A stretch of 64,000 nucleotides of DNA from CAVSRC01 sp963750065 (GTDB lineage Bacteria > Pseudomonadota > Alphaproteobacteria > Rhizobiales > Kaistiaceae), in the NCBI GenBank assembly GCA_963750065.1, contig CAVVPK010000015.1, forward strand, positions 1-64,000. The letters are read 5' to 3'. Below, one piece after another: positions 16,727 through 25,470 of the stretch (its first letter is position 1; every line of letters starts with the position of its first letter). A model generated the notes under the pieces. That model was not told the origin of the DNA. It saw only the letters and a program-made list of their open reading frames with translations, and ran no database searches. Position numbers and translations under genes: made by a program.

Positions 16727-17581
16727 ATGATGCGGTTGCGGACTTGGCTGCTGTCGACGACCTGTCTGGTCGCGGCAATGGGCGGCGCACAGGCGGTGGA
16801 TTTTTCCAACAATTCGGTCGACTTTGCCGAACCGAACGGTCTGCCGGCGGTGTCGCAGCCCAATGGCAAGATCGGTGCGTTCGGCGGCGGCGAACACGGT
16901 GCGCTCTACGGCGTGCTCGGCTCGTTTGCGATGCCGCTCAGCCACGCTTTTGGCCTGCAGGTCGATGGTCTGGTCGGCTCGGGCCGGGAAGCGCCGTTCT
17001 ACGGCGTTGCCGGGCAGCTGTTCTGGCGCGATCCGGCGAAAGGCTTGCTTGGCGTCTACGGCAGCTACGTCAACTGGGAGTTGGGCAGCACGACCGGCGT
17101 TTCGTCTCCGATCAATGGCGTGATCGACACGACCGGTGCCAATGTCGGCAAGCTGGGGGTCGAGGGCGCGGCCTATCTCGGGCGGTTCACGCTGGAGGGC
17201 TTGGGAGCCTATCAGTTCGGCAGCTACACCGGTTTCACTGGCTCGGCGACGCTGGCGGTCTATCCGACCCCCGACCTGCGACTGGACGGAGGGTTCCGCT
17301 ATCTGAACGGTGTCGGCACCATAGGAACTGTCGGCGCCGAATGGCAGCCGTCCAACCACTCGGGTCTCACGCTGTTCGCTTCGGGTGCGTTCGGTCAGCA
17401 CAACTACGCCCAGGCACTGGGCGGCGTGCGGTTCTATTTCGGCGCGCCCGAGAAGTCGCTCATCAAGCGTCATCGCGAGGACGATCCGATCTTGCCGCCT
17501 GATCTGTTCACCACCACGGGCAGCAGCTACTGCCCGCCTGGTTATCACTACTCGGACGGGGTGTGTTACGGTGAATTCTAG
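16727..17581 (+). CDS. Outer-membrane beta-barrel protein, paralogue 2
   Basis: A 284-residue paralogue of the preceding gene. Signal peptide MMRLRTWLLSTTCLVAAMGG ends at AQA. Shared blocks: LPAVSQPNGKIGAFGGG, GLQVDGLVGSG, FYGVAGQLFWRDPAKGLLG, KLGVEGAAYLGRFTLEGLGA, KSLIKRHREDDP. The C-terminal tail has CPPGYHYSDGVCYGEF, a two-Cys loop also hinted at in paralogue 1. ATG 16727 has gggagg 7 nt upstream. About 220 bp separate the two genes, so each may have its own promoter. Confidence 0.75.
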   Translation: MMRLRTWLLSTTCLVAAMGGAQAVDFSNNSVDFAEPNGLPAVSQPNGKIGAFGGGEHGALYGVLGSFAMPLSHAFGLQVDGLVGSGREAPFYGVAGQLFWRDPAKGLLGVYGSYVNWELGSTTGVSSPINGVIDTTGANVGKLGVEGAAYLGRFTLEGLGAYQFGSYTGFTGSATLAVYPTPDLRLDGGFRYLNGVGTIGTVGAEWQPSNHSGLTLFASGAFGQHNYAQALGGVRFYFGAPEKSLIKRHREDDPILPPDLFTTTGSSYCPPGYHYSDGVCYGEF

Positions 17582-17587
17582 CCGAGC

Positions 17588-18895
17588 CTAGGGGCTCGCC
17601 TCGCCGACCAGGCTGACATAATCCTCATACTTGCCCGAAGGCGATCGCTCAATTTCGGTGACGGCGATGACCTGGACGGTCAGCGTCGGGTGCAGGCGCT
17701 GTCTGACATAGGCCGCGAACCCGGCGAGGTCGTTCGTCTGGTCGGGCGAGACCGGCACGTAGCGGTACTCGATGCGGTCCAGGGCCGTCTGCACGACTTG
17801 GAACTGGCGGTGCGGCACGAAGGGCTGCACGCGCACGGATTCGAGCCGGGGCAGGACCGTGGTGCCGTCGACGAAGCGGAAGACGGCGCGCGTGCGCCCG
17901 AGGATGCTGTCCAGCACCGGCAGGGTCCGTCCGCAGCCGCAGGGTTCGGCGGCCAGCACCGCCAGATCGCCGATCGCATAGCGGATGAACGGCGTGGCGT
18001 AGTTGTACAGCGACGTGGCGACGATGCGGCCGGGGATGCCCGGAGCGGCCGGCTGCCCGGCCTCGTCGACGACCTCGATGCGCACGATGTCGGCGGCGAC
18101 GTGGTATTTGCCGGAATGCGGACAGGTTCCTGCCATGTAGCCGACTTCCGTCGAGCCGTAGCGATCGATCGGCTCGCTGCCGAAATAGTCGCGAAGCGCC
18201 GTGCGGGTTGACGGCGATACCGCTTCCCCGAAGGTCAGCACCCCGTCGAACGACAACGGCTCGCCCTGTTCGCGGGCTATCCTGCCGATCTCGCGCAGAT
18301 TGGACGGCAAGCTGGTGACCGTGGCTGGATTCAGGCGCCGCAGCCACTCGACCTGCTGGATTACGGGCGTGTCGATGTTGAGCAATGCCGTTGGCTGGTT
18401 CTGTCCCGCGAGATTCGATTCCGTCATCGCGCCGTCCGGGTACATCGCCTTGCCGGGGTCGGCGTCATAGATCATGGCCGCCAGCCTCACCCGGTCGAGC
18501 TTGTGCCACCGCAGGAAGCGTTCGTTGGCGCAAGCGGTGGCAACGCTCTGGCTGGCGGAAATGGCGAGGCGAAGCGGCCGGCCGGTGGAGCCGGAGGTGG
18601 CGTCGATCCGCGATTCACCTGCCGCCGGCGGCACCGTGCGGGCGAACAGCGCGGCCTCGTTCTCCTGCGCCTGCGCGCGCGTCAGGATCGGGATTTCCGT
18701 CCAGCGCTCCCAGTCGATGCTGTCGTCGGGGCGGAAGAGCGGTGCCAGCCGGTCGGCATAGAAATCGGTCTGGCTACGCGCGTGGCGCAGCAGCCGGTCG
18801 AGCAGGCGGTGCTGATAGGCCTGCATGCGGTCGGGCGCGAGGTACTGGGTCTCCTCGAGCGCGGCGAGGAATTTCGCGATCGCCGGATCGACCAA
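17588..18895 (-). CDS. PaaK/LuxE-like adenylate-forming enzyme
   Basis: A 435-residue protein of the phenylacetate-CoA ligase superfamily. Nucleotide-binding loop DATSGSTGRPLRLAISASQS, motif FDGVLTFGEAVSPSTRTALR, adenine motif DRYGSTEVGYMAGTCPHSG, and the C-terminal hinge GRTRAVFRFVDGTTVLPRLE. A late Lys (SPSGKYEDYV) sits where the second-half catalytic Lys is expected. It should activate a carboxylate as acyl-AMP; the acceptor is unknown. It begins with TTG 4 nt after the stop of the 177-residue gene, pointing to translational coupling. No phenylacetate pathway genes are nearby. Confidence 0.75.
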   Translation of the reverse strand: MVDPAIAKFLAALEETQYLAPDRMQAYQHRLLDRLLRHARSQTDFYADRLAPLFRPDDSIDWERWTEIPILTRAQAQENEAALFARTVPPAAGESRIDATSGSTGRPLRLAISASQSVATACANERFLRWHKLDRVRLAAMIYDADPGKAMYPDGAMTESNLAGQNQPTALLNIDTPVIQQVEWLRRLNPATVTSLPSNLREIGRIAREQGEPLSFDGVLTFGEAVSPSTRTALRDYFGSEPIDRYGSTEVGYMAGTCPHSGKYHVAADIVRIEVVDEAGQPAAPGIPGRIVATSLYNYATPFIRYAIGDLAVLAAEPCGCGRTLPVLDSILGRTRAVFRFVDGTTVLPRLESVRVQPFVPHRQFQVVQTALDRIEYRYVPVSPDQTNDLAGFAAYVRQRLHPTLTVQVIAVTEIERSPSGKYEDYVSLVGEASP

Positions 18896-18899
18896 GGCG

Positions 18900-19433
18900 T
18901 CAGGTCCAGGGCGTGGTCAGGCGCAGCAGCTCGCGGAAGCGCTCGGCGGCCGCTTGCGGGTGGCGCTGCAGGGCGGCGGCGGCGTTCTCGGCCACTGCCG
19001 GCGCCAGCGGCTCGCTGATGTCGGCACCGGTCAGCGCCGTCGCCCTGACGATGTAGAGGGAGGCGCCGGTGGCCAGCGCCGTCACCTCGTTGGGATAGTG
19101 CAGCACCACGTCGGTCATCGGATCGGAGGCATCGGGCAACATGGCCGAATAGGTGACGACGCGCTGGCTGGCGAGGCATTCGACCAGGTCGGCGCACAGC
19201 CGCACGAAGCGCTGGTAGTCGTCGTCGCCGTTGCTCCTGTCCTGCAGTCTGGCGATCCAGCCGTTATAGGCCCGCCAGCGGCCGGCGACGTTGATATAGA
19301 CCCTGAGGGTGAAGCGGTCGGCAATGGCGGTCGCCACCGTGTCGATATAGCGGTCGAAGGTCTGGCGGTCGGCGAGCTCCGCCAGGTGCCAGACGCTCTC
19401 GTTGCCGGGCCGGTCGGTTGCCTCAAAGACCAT
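18900..19433 (-). CDS. Uncharacterised protein of the PaaK-like cassette
   Basis: A 177-residue protein from ATG 19433 (MVFEATDRPGNESVWHLAEL). It has mixed helix/strand content, no membrane segment and no motif I recognise; a central block reads LRVYINVAGRWRAYNGWIAR. Its start overlaps the end of the 75-residue gene by 11 nt and its stop sits 4 nt before the PaaK-like start. The three are certainly one transcript. It could be a partner or substrate-binding subunit of the ligase, by position only. Confidence 0.6.
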   Translation of the reverse strand: MVFEATDRPGNESVWHLAELADRQTFDRYIDTVATAIADRFTLRVYINVAGRWRAYNGWIARLQDRSNGDDDYQRFVRLCADLVECLASQRVVTYSAMLPDASDPMTDVVLHYPNEVTALATGASLYIVRATALTGADISEPLAPAVAENAAAALQRHPQAAAERFRELLRLTTPWT

Positions 19434-19650
19434 GGCCGAACAGCTTTCTGACGGCGCGCCGGATGAGGTCGTTCTGCTGGATCGGCGAGACGGATACGGC
19501 CTCGGCGAAGACGCTGGCGTCAAGGTCGGCGAGACGCTGGCGCGCCGAATCGATCTCTTGCTCCCCCGGTTCGGGAGCCGCTGCCGTCATAAGTCGAACG
19601 GTGTCGTCAGAAGACATTTCGCCGCCTGTCTTCTCGTATTTGTCGGACAT
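19423..19650 (-). CDS. 75-residue first gene of the PaaK-like cassette
   Basis: A small acidic-to-basic protein (MSDKYEKTGGEMSSDDTVRL ... RRAVRKLFGHGL). A second ATG 11 codons in (MSSDDTVRL) is also possible. There is no acyl-carrier Ser motif (DSL), no Cys and no leader-type double Gly, so it is neither an obvious carrier protein nor an obvious peptide precursor. It overlaps the next gene by 11 nt. Confidence 0.5.
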   Translation of the reverse strand: MSDKYEKTGGEMSSDDTVRLMTAAAPEPGEQEIDSARQRLADLDASVFAEAVSVSPIQQNDLIRRAVRKLFGHGL

Positions 19651-19890
19651 GATATGGCGCCGTCTGGCTCCTACTCAAGATTGTCATGCATAAAACTACC
19701 AAGGGCGCCAACTTTGTTGTTGTTTTTGCTTGGATTTCTGCGGCTAGTGCGGCGGAGACCGTGATCGGCGCGGTGGTCCGTGCCAAGGGTCTTGCGTCGG
19801 TGCCGACGGCAAATTGCGCGAATCACCGAGACGCGCCGTGGCGGTGCGCGGCATGGAAGCGCTGGGCGCCTGCTGCACTCAAGTGATCGG

Positions 19891-20868
19891 CTACAGCCAA
19901 CCGCGCCGCTTGAAATAGAAGTAGGGCACCAGCGCCGAGATGATCATGGCGCCGATGACCAGCGGATAGGCGAAGGGCCAGTTCAGCTCCGGCATGAAAT
20001 GAAAGTTCATGCCGTAGAACGTGCCGATCAGGGTCGGTGGGAAGAAGAATGTCGAGAGCACCGTCAGAACGCGGATCACCTCGTTCTGCTCCACCGAGAT
20101 GAGGCCGAGCGTGGCGTCGAGCAGGAAATTGATCTTGTTCGACAGGAAGGTGACGTGGTCCTCCAGCGAACGGATGTCGCGGGCGGCCAGCTTCATGCGG
20201 GCGCGGTTGTTGCCCTTGGCGTTGATGCTCGGCGCCGCCAGGCCGGCATACTGGATCAGGCGTTCGAGCGAAGCGAGGCTCTCGCGGGCTTTCGCCGCCA
20301 GGTCGCCCTGCACGCCGATCGCCTCGATCAGTTCGGAGAGTTCGCGGCCCTCGTGTGCCGGGTCGCGGCGGCGGGCAAAGACATCCTGGTTGATGCGGTC
20401 GACGTCGCCGCTGATGCGCTCCAGAACGTCGGCGGCGCGGTCGATGATCGCTTCGATGAGGCCGAGGAACACCGCCGGCGCCGACGAGCAGCCGCTGCCC
20501 GGCTTGGAGGCGCGCGTCAGAAAGTGGCGAAGCGCGCGCAGGTCGTTGTAGCGCAGCGTGACGATGCGCTCGCCGGCCATGGCGATGGTGAAGGGCGCCA
20601 GTTCCGGCTGGCCGGCATCCACGCCGCTCAGCACCGTCGCGGTCATGAAGGTGGCGCCGTCCTCGGTATAGAGGCGGCTGGAGAACTCGATCTCCTGGGC
20701 CTCTTCGCGGGTCGGAACCGGTGCGCCGAGAAAGCGCTCGGCGGCGCGGTTGTCCTCCGGTGTCGGCTGGAACAGGTCGATCCAGCCGGTCGCCGGCGGT
20801 GCCTCGCCGCCTTCCGCTGCCGACAGGGTCTCCAGACCCTTTTCGCCGAAACCGTAGAAACTGAGCAT
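19891..20868 (-). CDS. corA: CorA-family Mg2+/Co2+ transporter
   Basis: From ATG 20868 (MLSFYGFGEKGLETL) the product has 325 residues. The cytoplasmic funnel is followed by a long stalk helix and two C-terminal membrane helices. The loop between them holds the CorA signature YGMN (FPPTLIGTFYGMNFHFMPEL), and the basic KRRGWL tail is typical. It forms a pentameric channel for magnesium or other divalent cations. The frame is open further upstream, but those codons are Arg/Pro-rich and not part of the family. Single gene. Confidence 0.9.
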   Translation of the reverse strand: MLSFYGFGEKGLETLSAAEGGEAPPATGWIDLFQPTPEDNRAAERFLGAPVPTREEAQEIEFSSRLYTEDGATFMTATVLSGVDAGQPELAPFTIAMAGERIVTLRYNDLRALRHFLTRASKPGSGCSSAPAVFLGLIEAIIDRAADVLERISGDVDRINQDVFARRRDPAHEGRELSELIEAIGVQGDLAAKARESLASLERLIQYAGLAAPSINAKGNNRARMKLAARDIRSLEDHVTFLSNKINFLLDATLGLISVEQNEVIRVLTVLSTFFFPPTLIGTFYGMNFHFMPELNWPFAYPLVIGAMIISALVPYFYFKRRGWL

Positions 20869-21038
20869 GCGCAACCCTCCGCGCGAGGACATGCACCGTT
20901 GCCGTGCTGCGATCAAGCGTCGCTTCGCTCGGGCGGCAGCTTTTCCTTGGGGCCCGGTCGTGCCACGATGCGCCGGAACGGGGGAGACGCCTGCGTCCGG
21001 CCGCCAGGCCGGCCCCCCCGATTCGGAGGCGACAGACC

Positions 21039-21173
21039 ATGATTCCCAGGCATTCAGCGGCGGCGAAGCTTGCGTTCGCCGCCGTGGCGTTGTCTGCGGC
21101 CGATTTGCTGGGCACCGCGCCGGCAGACGCCGGCTATATAAAAACCGGTCTGCTCTCCCTGTGGGCCGAATAG
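21039..21173 (+). CDS. Possible 44-residue secreted peptide
   Basis: ATG 21039 has GGAGG 10 nt upstream. The product MIPRHSAAAKLAFAAVALSA ends ADAGYIKTGLLSLWAE. It looks like a signal peptide (AAAKLAFAAVALSA, cleavage near ADA) followed by only about a dozen residues. It could be a tiny envelope peptide, a leader, or chance. No homologue is known to me. Confidence 0.35.
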   Translation: MIPRHSAAAKLAFAAVALSAADLLGTAPADAGYIKTGLLSLWAE

Positions 21174-21326
21174 ACATGGATCAAGGCAGTCACTCCCCCC
21201 TGTCTGCTCTTGTCAGTCTGATGGTTCCCTGTTGTCATCAGGGGAACCGGTCGCGCCCGGGGGGCTGCGCGGCTTAAGAAGAACGAAACAAGAAATGGAA
21301 CGCTCAAGCAAAAGAAAGGCGCGGCT

Positions 21327-23375
21327 ATGGGAAACGACAACAGAGTTGCCGGGCCTCGGTGCATTGCACTCGTAGGCCCATTTGCTAGCGGTAAGACAAC
21401 GCTCCTGGAAGCAATCCTGGCGCGCACCGGTGCCATCAACCGGCAGAGCACGGTCGCCGAAAAGCACACCGTCGGCGATGCCTCGCCGGAGGCGCGCGCC
21501 CATCAGATGAGTGTCGAGGTCAATGTCGCCGAGACCGAATTCATGGGCGACAGCCTGACCTTCTTCGATTGCCCCGGCTCGATCGAATTTGCCTTCGAGA
21601 CCGAGGGGGTGCTTCCCGGCGTCGATCTGGCGGTGGTGGTGGCCGAGGCCGACGAGAAGAAGATCCCGGCGCTGCAGGTCATCCTCAAGACGCTGGAAGA
21701 TCACGGCGTGCCGCGCATCCTGTTCCTCAACAAGGTGGACAAGGCCGACGCCAGCGTGCGCGAGACGCTGCAGACCCTGCAGGCGGCAAGCAGCGTACCG
21801 CTGGTTCTGCGCCACCTGCCGATCTGGCACGACGAAGCCGTCACCGGCTACATCGATCTCGCTCTTGAGCGCGCCTTTGTCTATCACGAGCATGAGCCGA
21901 GCGAGCTGATCCCGATCCCCGACGAGGAGAAGGCGCGCGAAGTCGACGCCCGTTTCCACATGATGGAGACGCTGGCCGATTACGACGACGCGCTGATGGA
22001 ACAGCTGCTCGAGGAGAAGGAGCCCAAGCCGGACCAGATCTTCGAGGACCTGGCCAAGGAGATGCGCGAGGGGCTGATCTGCCCGGTGCTGATCGGGGCG
22101 GCCGAACACGGCGGCGGCGTTGGCCGCCTGCTCAAGGCGATCCGTCACGAGTTGCCGGACATTGCCGATACGCGCGCCCGGCGCGCGATCGAGCCCAACG
22201 GCGAAACCATCGTGCAGGTGATGAAGACGCTGCACACGACGCACGGCGGCAAGCTGTCGATCGCCCGGGTGCTGTCCGGTTCGATCGGCGACGGCGCCGA
22301 ACTCACCGGTCCGGATGGCTCGGTCGGTCGCGTCTCCGGCGTCTTCCACATTCTGGGACAACACACCACCAAGCGCGATACGGCCGCGGTCGGCGAGACG
22401 GTGGGGCTGGGCAAGCTCGATGGCGCGCAGACCGGCATGACGCTTGGCGACGGCAAGAATGCTCCGCCGCAGGTGAAGGCCCTGGCGGCGCCGGAGCCGG
22501 TGCTCGGCACCGCCGTGGCTGCGGCCGAGCGCAAGGACGACGTGAAGCTGTCGGCGGGGCTCACCAAGCTCCTCGAGGAAGACCCGTCGCTGCGCATCAC
22601 CCATTCCCAGGACACCGGCGAAACGGTGATCGAGGGGCAGGGGGAAATGCACCTGCGCGTGGCGATGGAGCGGCTGACCAGCAAATACGGCGTCGCGGTG
22701 ACGACCCACGATCCGGAAATACCCTACAAGGAGACGATCCGCGGTTCGGTCAATATCCGCGGCCGCCACAAGAAGCAGTCGGGCGGTCACGGCCAGTTCG
22801 GCGACGTGGTGCTCGATATCAAGCCGCTGCCGCGCGGGGGTGGCTTCGTGTTTGCCGAGACGGTCACCGGCGGCGCCGTGCCGCGCAACTATTTCAGCTC
22901 GGTCGAGCTGGGGGTGGCCGAATACCTCAATCGCGGGCCGCTCGGCTTCCCGGTGGTGGACGTGTCGGTGACGCTCACCGACGGCTCCTATCATGCGGTC
23001 GACTCCTCCGACATGGCCTTCCGCACCGCTGCGCAGATCGGCATGCGTGAGGGCATGCCGCAGTGCAAGCCAGTGCTGCTGGAGCCGATCCTGGCGGTCG
23101 AGATCGCAGTGCCCTCGGAAGCGACGCCGCGGGTCAACGGCATCGTCTCGCAGCGGCGCGGCCAGATCCTCGGCTTCGACGCGCGGCCCGGCTGGCCGGG
23201 CTGGGACCTGGTCCAGGTGCAGATCCCGCAGGCCGAGATCCGCGACCTGATCGTCGAGCTGCGCTCGGCGACGGCCGGCGTCGGCACCTTCAGGGCGAGC
23301 TTCGATCACCTTGCCGACCTGACCGGCCGGCTTGCCGACCAGGTCATCGAGAAGGCGGCCGAGAAGGCGGCCTGA
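21327..23375 (+). CDS. EF-G-like translational GTPase (FusA2 type)
   Basis: A 682-residue protein with all five EF-G domains. G1 is GPFASGKTTLLE and G4 NKVDKAD, but G3 reads DCPGSIEF where canonical EF-G has DTPGHVDF, so the catalytic His is Ser, and the switch I RGITI block is not recognisable. Domain IV has RGRHKKQSGGHGQFGDVVLD. This divergence is typical of secondary EF-G paralogues, so it is probably not the housekeeping translocase; a role in ribosome recycling or stress is inferred. Single gene, probably ended by the GC hairpin at ~23400. Confidence 0.85.
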   Translation: MGNDNRVAGPRCIALVGPFASGKTTLLEAILARTGAINRQSTVAEKHTVGDASPEARAHQMSVEVNVAETEFMGDSLTFFDCPGSIEFAFETEGVLPGVDLAVVVAEADEKKIPALQVILKTLEDHGVPRILFLNKVDKADASVRETLQTLQAASSVPLVLRHLPIWHDEAVTGYIDLALERAFVYHEHEPSELIPIPDEEKAREVDARFHMMETLADYDDALMEQLLEEKEPKPDQIFEDLAKEMREGLICPVLIGAAEHGGGVGRLLKAIRHELPDIADTRARRAIEPNGETIVQVMKTLHTTHGGKLSIARVLSGSIGDGAELTGPDGSVGRVSGVFHILGQHTTKRDTAAVGETVGLGKLDGAQTGMTLGDGKNAPPQVKALAAPEPVLGTAVAAAERKDDVKLSAGLTKLLEEDPSLRITHSQDTGETVIEGQGEMHLRVAMERLTSKYGVAVTTHDPEIPYKETIRGSVNIRGRHKKQSGGHGQFGDVVLDIKPLPRGGGFVFAETVTGGAVPRNYFSSVELGVAEYLNRGPLGFPVVDVSVTLTDGSYHAVDSSDMAFRTAAQIGMREGMPQCKPVLLEPILAVEIAVPSEATPRVNGIVSQRRGQILGFDARPGWPGWDLVQVQIPQAEIRDLIVELRSATAGVGTFRASFDHLADLTGRLADQVIEKAAEKAA

Positions 23376-23396
23376 GGCCATAACGGCTGACATCAA

Positions 23397-23430
23397 GCGG
23401 GCGGCCTCCCGGCGGGGGGGCCGCCCGATC
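23397..23430 (+). terminator. Possible terminator of the EF-G-like gene
   Basis: A strong hairpin, gggcggcc ... ggccgccc, about 25 bp after the stop, followed by gatcttgtatt, which is only moderately T-rich. Works as a weak intrinsic terminator at best. Confidence 0.4.
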
Positions 23431-23547
23431 TTGTATTCACTCGGCCAGAGATGTCGCCCGCTGCCCACGCCATCGTGAGTTGATCGTGTGGGCGGAGCGT
23501 CCTAGCTAGTTTGAGGAGCAGACGGCAGCCGGCCAAGGGAGACAGCG

Positions 23548-24516
23548 ATGTATGTGATCCGCAGGAAGGGGTGGGAGATCCCGGAGCACAAGGCGACCCC
23601 GGAGGCGGCCTATCTCAATCGCCGCCAGATCATGGCGGCGGGCGGCGCGGCCCTGCTTGGCGGTGCGGCTGCGGTCGCGCTGCCCACGGCGGCTTGGGCG
23701 CAGGCCGACCAGACCATCGATCTCTACCCGGCCGGGCGCAACAATAAGTACAAGATCGATCGGCCGGTGACGCCGGAAGCCATCAACGAGAGCTACAACA
23801 ACTTCTACGAATTCGGCACGCAGAAGGACGTGGCCGGGGCGGCACAGGCGCTGGAGACGCGACCGTGGGAGGTGACCATTGACGGCATGGTGGAGAAGCC
23901 GATCACCATCGGCATCGACGACCTCATCCGCAAGATGACGCTGGAGGAGCGGCTCTACCGCCACCGCTGCGTCGAAGCCTGGTCGATGACCGTGCCGTGG
24001 ACCGGCTTCCCGCTGGCCAAGCTGGTCGATTTCGCCAAGCCGCTCGCCTCGGCCAAATATCTGCGCATGGAGACCTTCAACAATCCCAACATGGCCAGCG
24101 GTCAGAAACAGTTCTGGTATCCGTGGCCCTATGTCGAGGGGCTGACCATGGCCGAGGCGACCAACGAACTCGCCTTCATGGTGACCGGTGCCTACGGCAA
24201 GCCGGTGGCCAAGGTGATGGGCGCGCCGCTCAGGGTCCACCTGCCGTGGAAGTACGGCTTCAAGTCGATCAAGTCGATCGTCAAGTTCAGCTTCACCGAC
24301 GAGCGGCCACTCAATTTCTGGCAGCAGCTCCAGTCGAACGAATACGGCTTCTGGGCGAATGTGAACCCGGAAGTGCCGCATCCGCGCTGGAGCCAGGCCT
24401 TCGAAACCGACATCGGCACGCAGAAATCGATCCCGACGCAGATCTACAACGGCTATGGCGAATACGTCGCCGCCATGTATGCCGGCATGCCCGCCAGCGA
24501 GAAGCTGTTCATGTAG
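23548..24516 (+). CDS. msrP: Protein-methionine-sulfoxide reductase catalytic subunit MsrP (YedY)
   Basis: A 322-residue molybdopterin enzyme. The Tat signal LNRRQIMAAGGAALLGGAAA is exported after AWAQA. The sulfite-oxidase fold carries the Mo-ligand Cys in LYRHRCVEAWSMTVPWTGFP. FNNPNMASGQ, PWPYVEGL and GAPLRVHLPWKYGFKSIKSI are also conserved. It reduces methionine sulfoxide in oxidised periplasmic proteins, normally taking electrons from the membrane heme protein MsrQ. No msrQ follows; the next gene is a methyltransferase. It depends on molybdate, supplied by modABC at 9-11.6 kb. Confidence 0.93.
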   Translation: MYVIRRKGWEIPEHKATPEAAYLNRRQIMAAGGAALLGGAAAVALPTAAWAQADQTIDLYPAGRNNKYKIDRPVTPEAINESYNNFYEFGTQKDVAGAAQALETRPWEVTIDGMVEKPITIGIDDLIRKMTLEERLYRHRCVEAWSMTVPWTGFPLAKLVDFAKPLASAKYLRMETFNNPNMASGQKQFWYPWPYVEGLTMAEATNELAFMVTGAYGKPVAKVMGAPLRVHLPWKYGFKSIKSIVKFSFTDERPLNFWQQLQSNEYGFWANVNPEVPHPRWSQAFETDIGTQKSIPTQIYNGYGEYVAAMYAGMPASEKLFM

Positions 24517-24551
24517 CGGCCAAGGCGTCGCGCGCTTGCGGAAGACCGGGC

Positions 24552-25418
24552 GTGGCCCAGGCAGCCGCCAAGACCGCTGCGGGCCCGGTCGCCCTGGTGG
24601 CGATGGAACAATGTTTCCCGAGCCATCAGCGCATCGTCACGGACGATCTGGCCCACTGGATGCTGCCCCTCGCTGCGCGGGCTTTTGTCCAGCTCGTGCG
24701 GCCATCGTTTGCCCGGGATTGGATTATTCGCACCATAGAAGGTTCCTTCCCGGGCCCGTGGAGCGGCATGATGTGCCGCAAGCGCTACATCGTTGATGCG
24801 CTCGTTGCTTCGGCCGGCGCGATTGACGCCGTCGTCAACCTCGGTGCCGGTCTCGATACGCGTCTTTACCGATTGCCAGCCATCGCCGGCATTCCCGCAT
24901 GGGAGTGCGATCAGGCCAGGAACATCAGGCTCAAGCAGGATCGTCTTTGCCGACGCTTCGGCAGCCTGCCCGATCATATCACCTTGGTGCCGGTGGATTT
25001 CGACAGCGAAAGCCCGGGCCCGGTTCTAGCCGCACAGGGCTACACCGGCCGCCAGCCGACATTCTTCATCTGGGAAGCGGTGAGCCAATATCTCAGCAAA
25101 ACCGGGATCGACGCGACGCTCGCCTTTTCGGCCGATGCCCCGCAAGGCAGCCGGCTTGCCTTGACCTATGTCCAGAAGGATTTCCTCGATGGTCGGAGTC
25201 TCTGCGGCCTACAGCGCCTCTACGACCGCTATGTCGCAAGCAAGATCTGGCTGTTCGGCCTGGACCCAGGAAGCCTGTCGGATCTTCTCGACCCATATGG
25301 CTGGCGTCTGACTGATGACATCGGCGGCGAGGAACTGATGGATCGCTATGTGGCGCCGACCGGGCGGAGCCTCGCTTCGACACCGATCGAGAGGGTTGCG
25401 TTGGCGGAGCGGGCGTAG
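24552..25418 (+). CDS. Leucine-carboxyl-methyltransferase-like SAM methyltransferase
   Basis: From GTG 24552 the product has 288 residues. The SAM motif is AVVNLGAGLDTRLYRLPAIA; IPAWECDQARNIRLKQDRL carries the acidic residue that binds the SAM ribose. FFIWEAVSQYLSKTGIDATL is typical of this family (bacterial relatives of leucine carboxyl methyltransferase). Substrate unknown; many relatives methylate small secondary metabolites. It starts 35 nt after msrP and is followed directly by the terminator at 25441, so it may be co-transcribed with msrP. Confidence 0.8.
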   Translation: MAQAAAKTAAGPVALVAMEQCFPSHQRIVTDDLAHWMLPLAARAFVQLVRPSFARDWIIRTIEGSFPGPWSGMMCRKRYIVDALVASAGAIDAVVNLGAGLDTRLYRLPAIAGIPAWECDQARNIRLKQDRLCRRFGSLPDHITLVPVDFDSESPGPVLAAQGYTGRQPTFFIWEAVSQYLSKTGIDATLAFSADAPQGSRLALTYVQKDFLDGRSLCGLQRLYDRYVASKIWLFGLDPGSLSDLLDPYGWRLTDDIGGEELMDRYVAPTGRSLASTPIERVALAERA

Positions 25419-25440
25419 CCTGTGGCGGGCACATAAAAAG

Positions 25441-25470
25441 GCCGGGCCCTTTTCGGGCCCGGCAGTTTTT
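25441..25470 (+). terminator. Intrinsic terminator after the methyltransferase gene
   Basis: Perfect 9-bp stem gccgggccc/gggcccggc with a tttt-c loop, then agttttt. The preceding aaaaa on the other side makes it usable in both directions, so it may also end the convergent LysR transcript. Confidence 0.9.

Noticed and set aside
21213..23468. 751-residue minus-strand frame
   Set aside because: Antisense shadow of the EF-G-like gene; His/Arg/Asp-rich without any domain.
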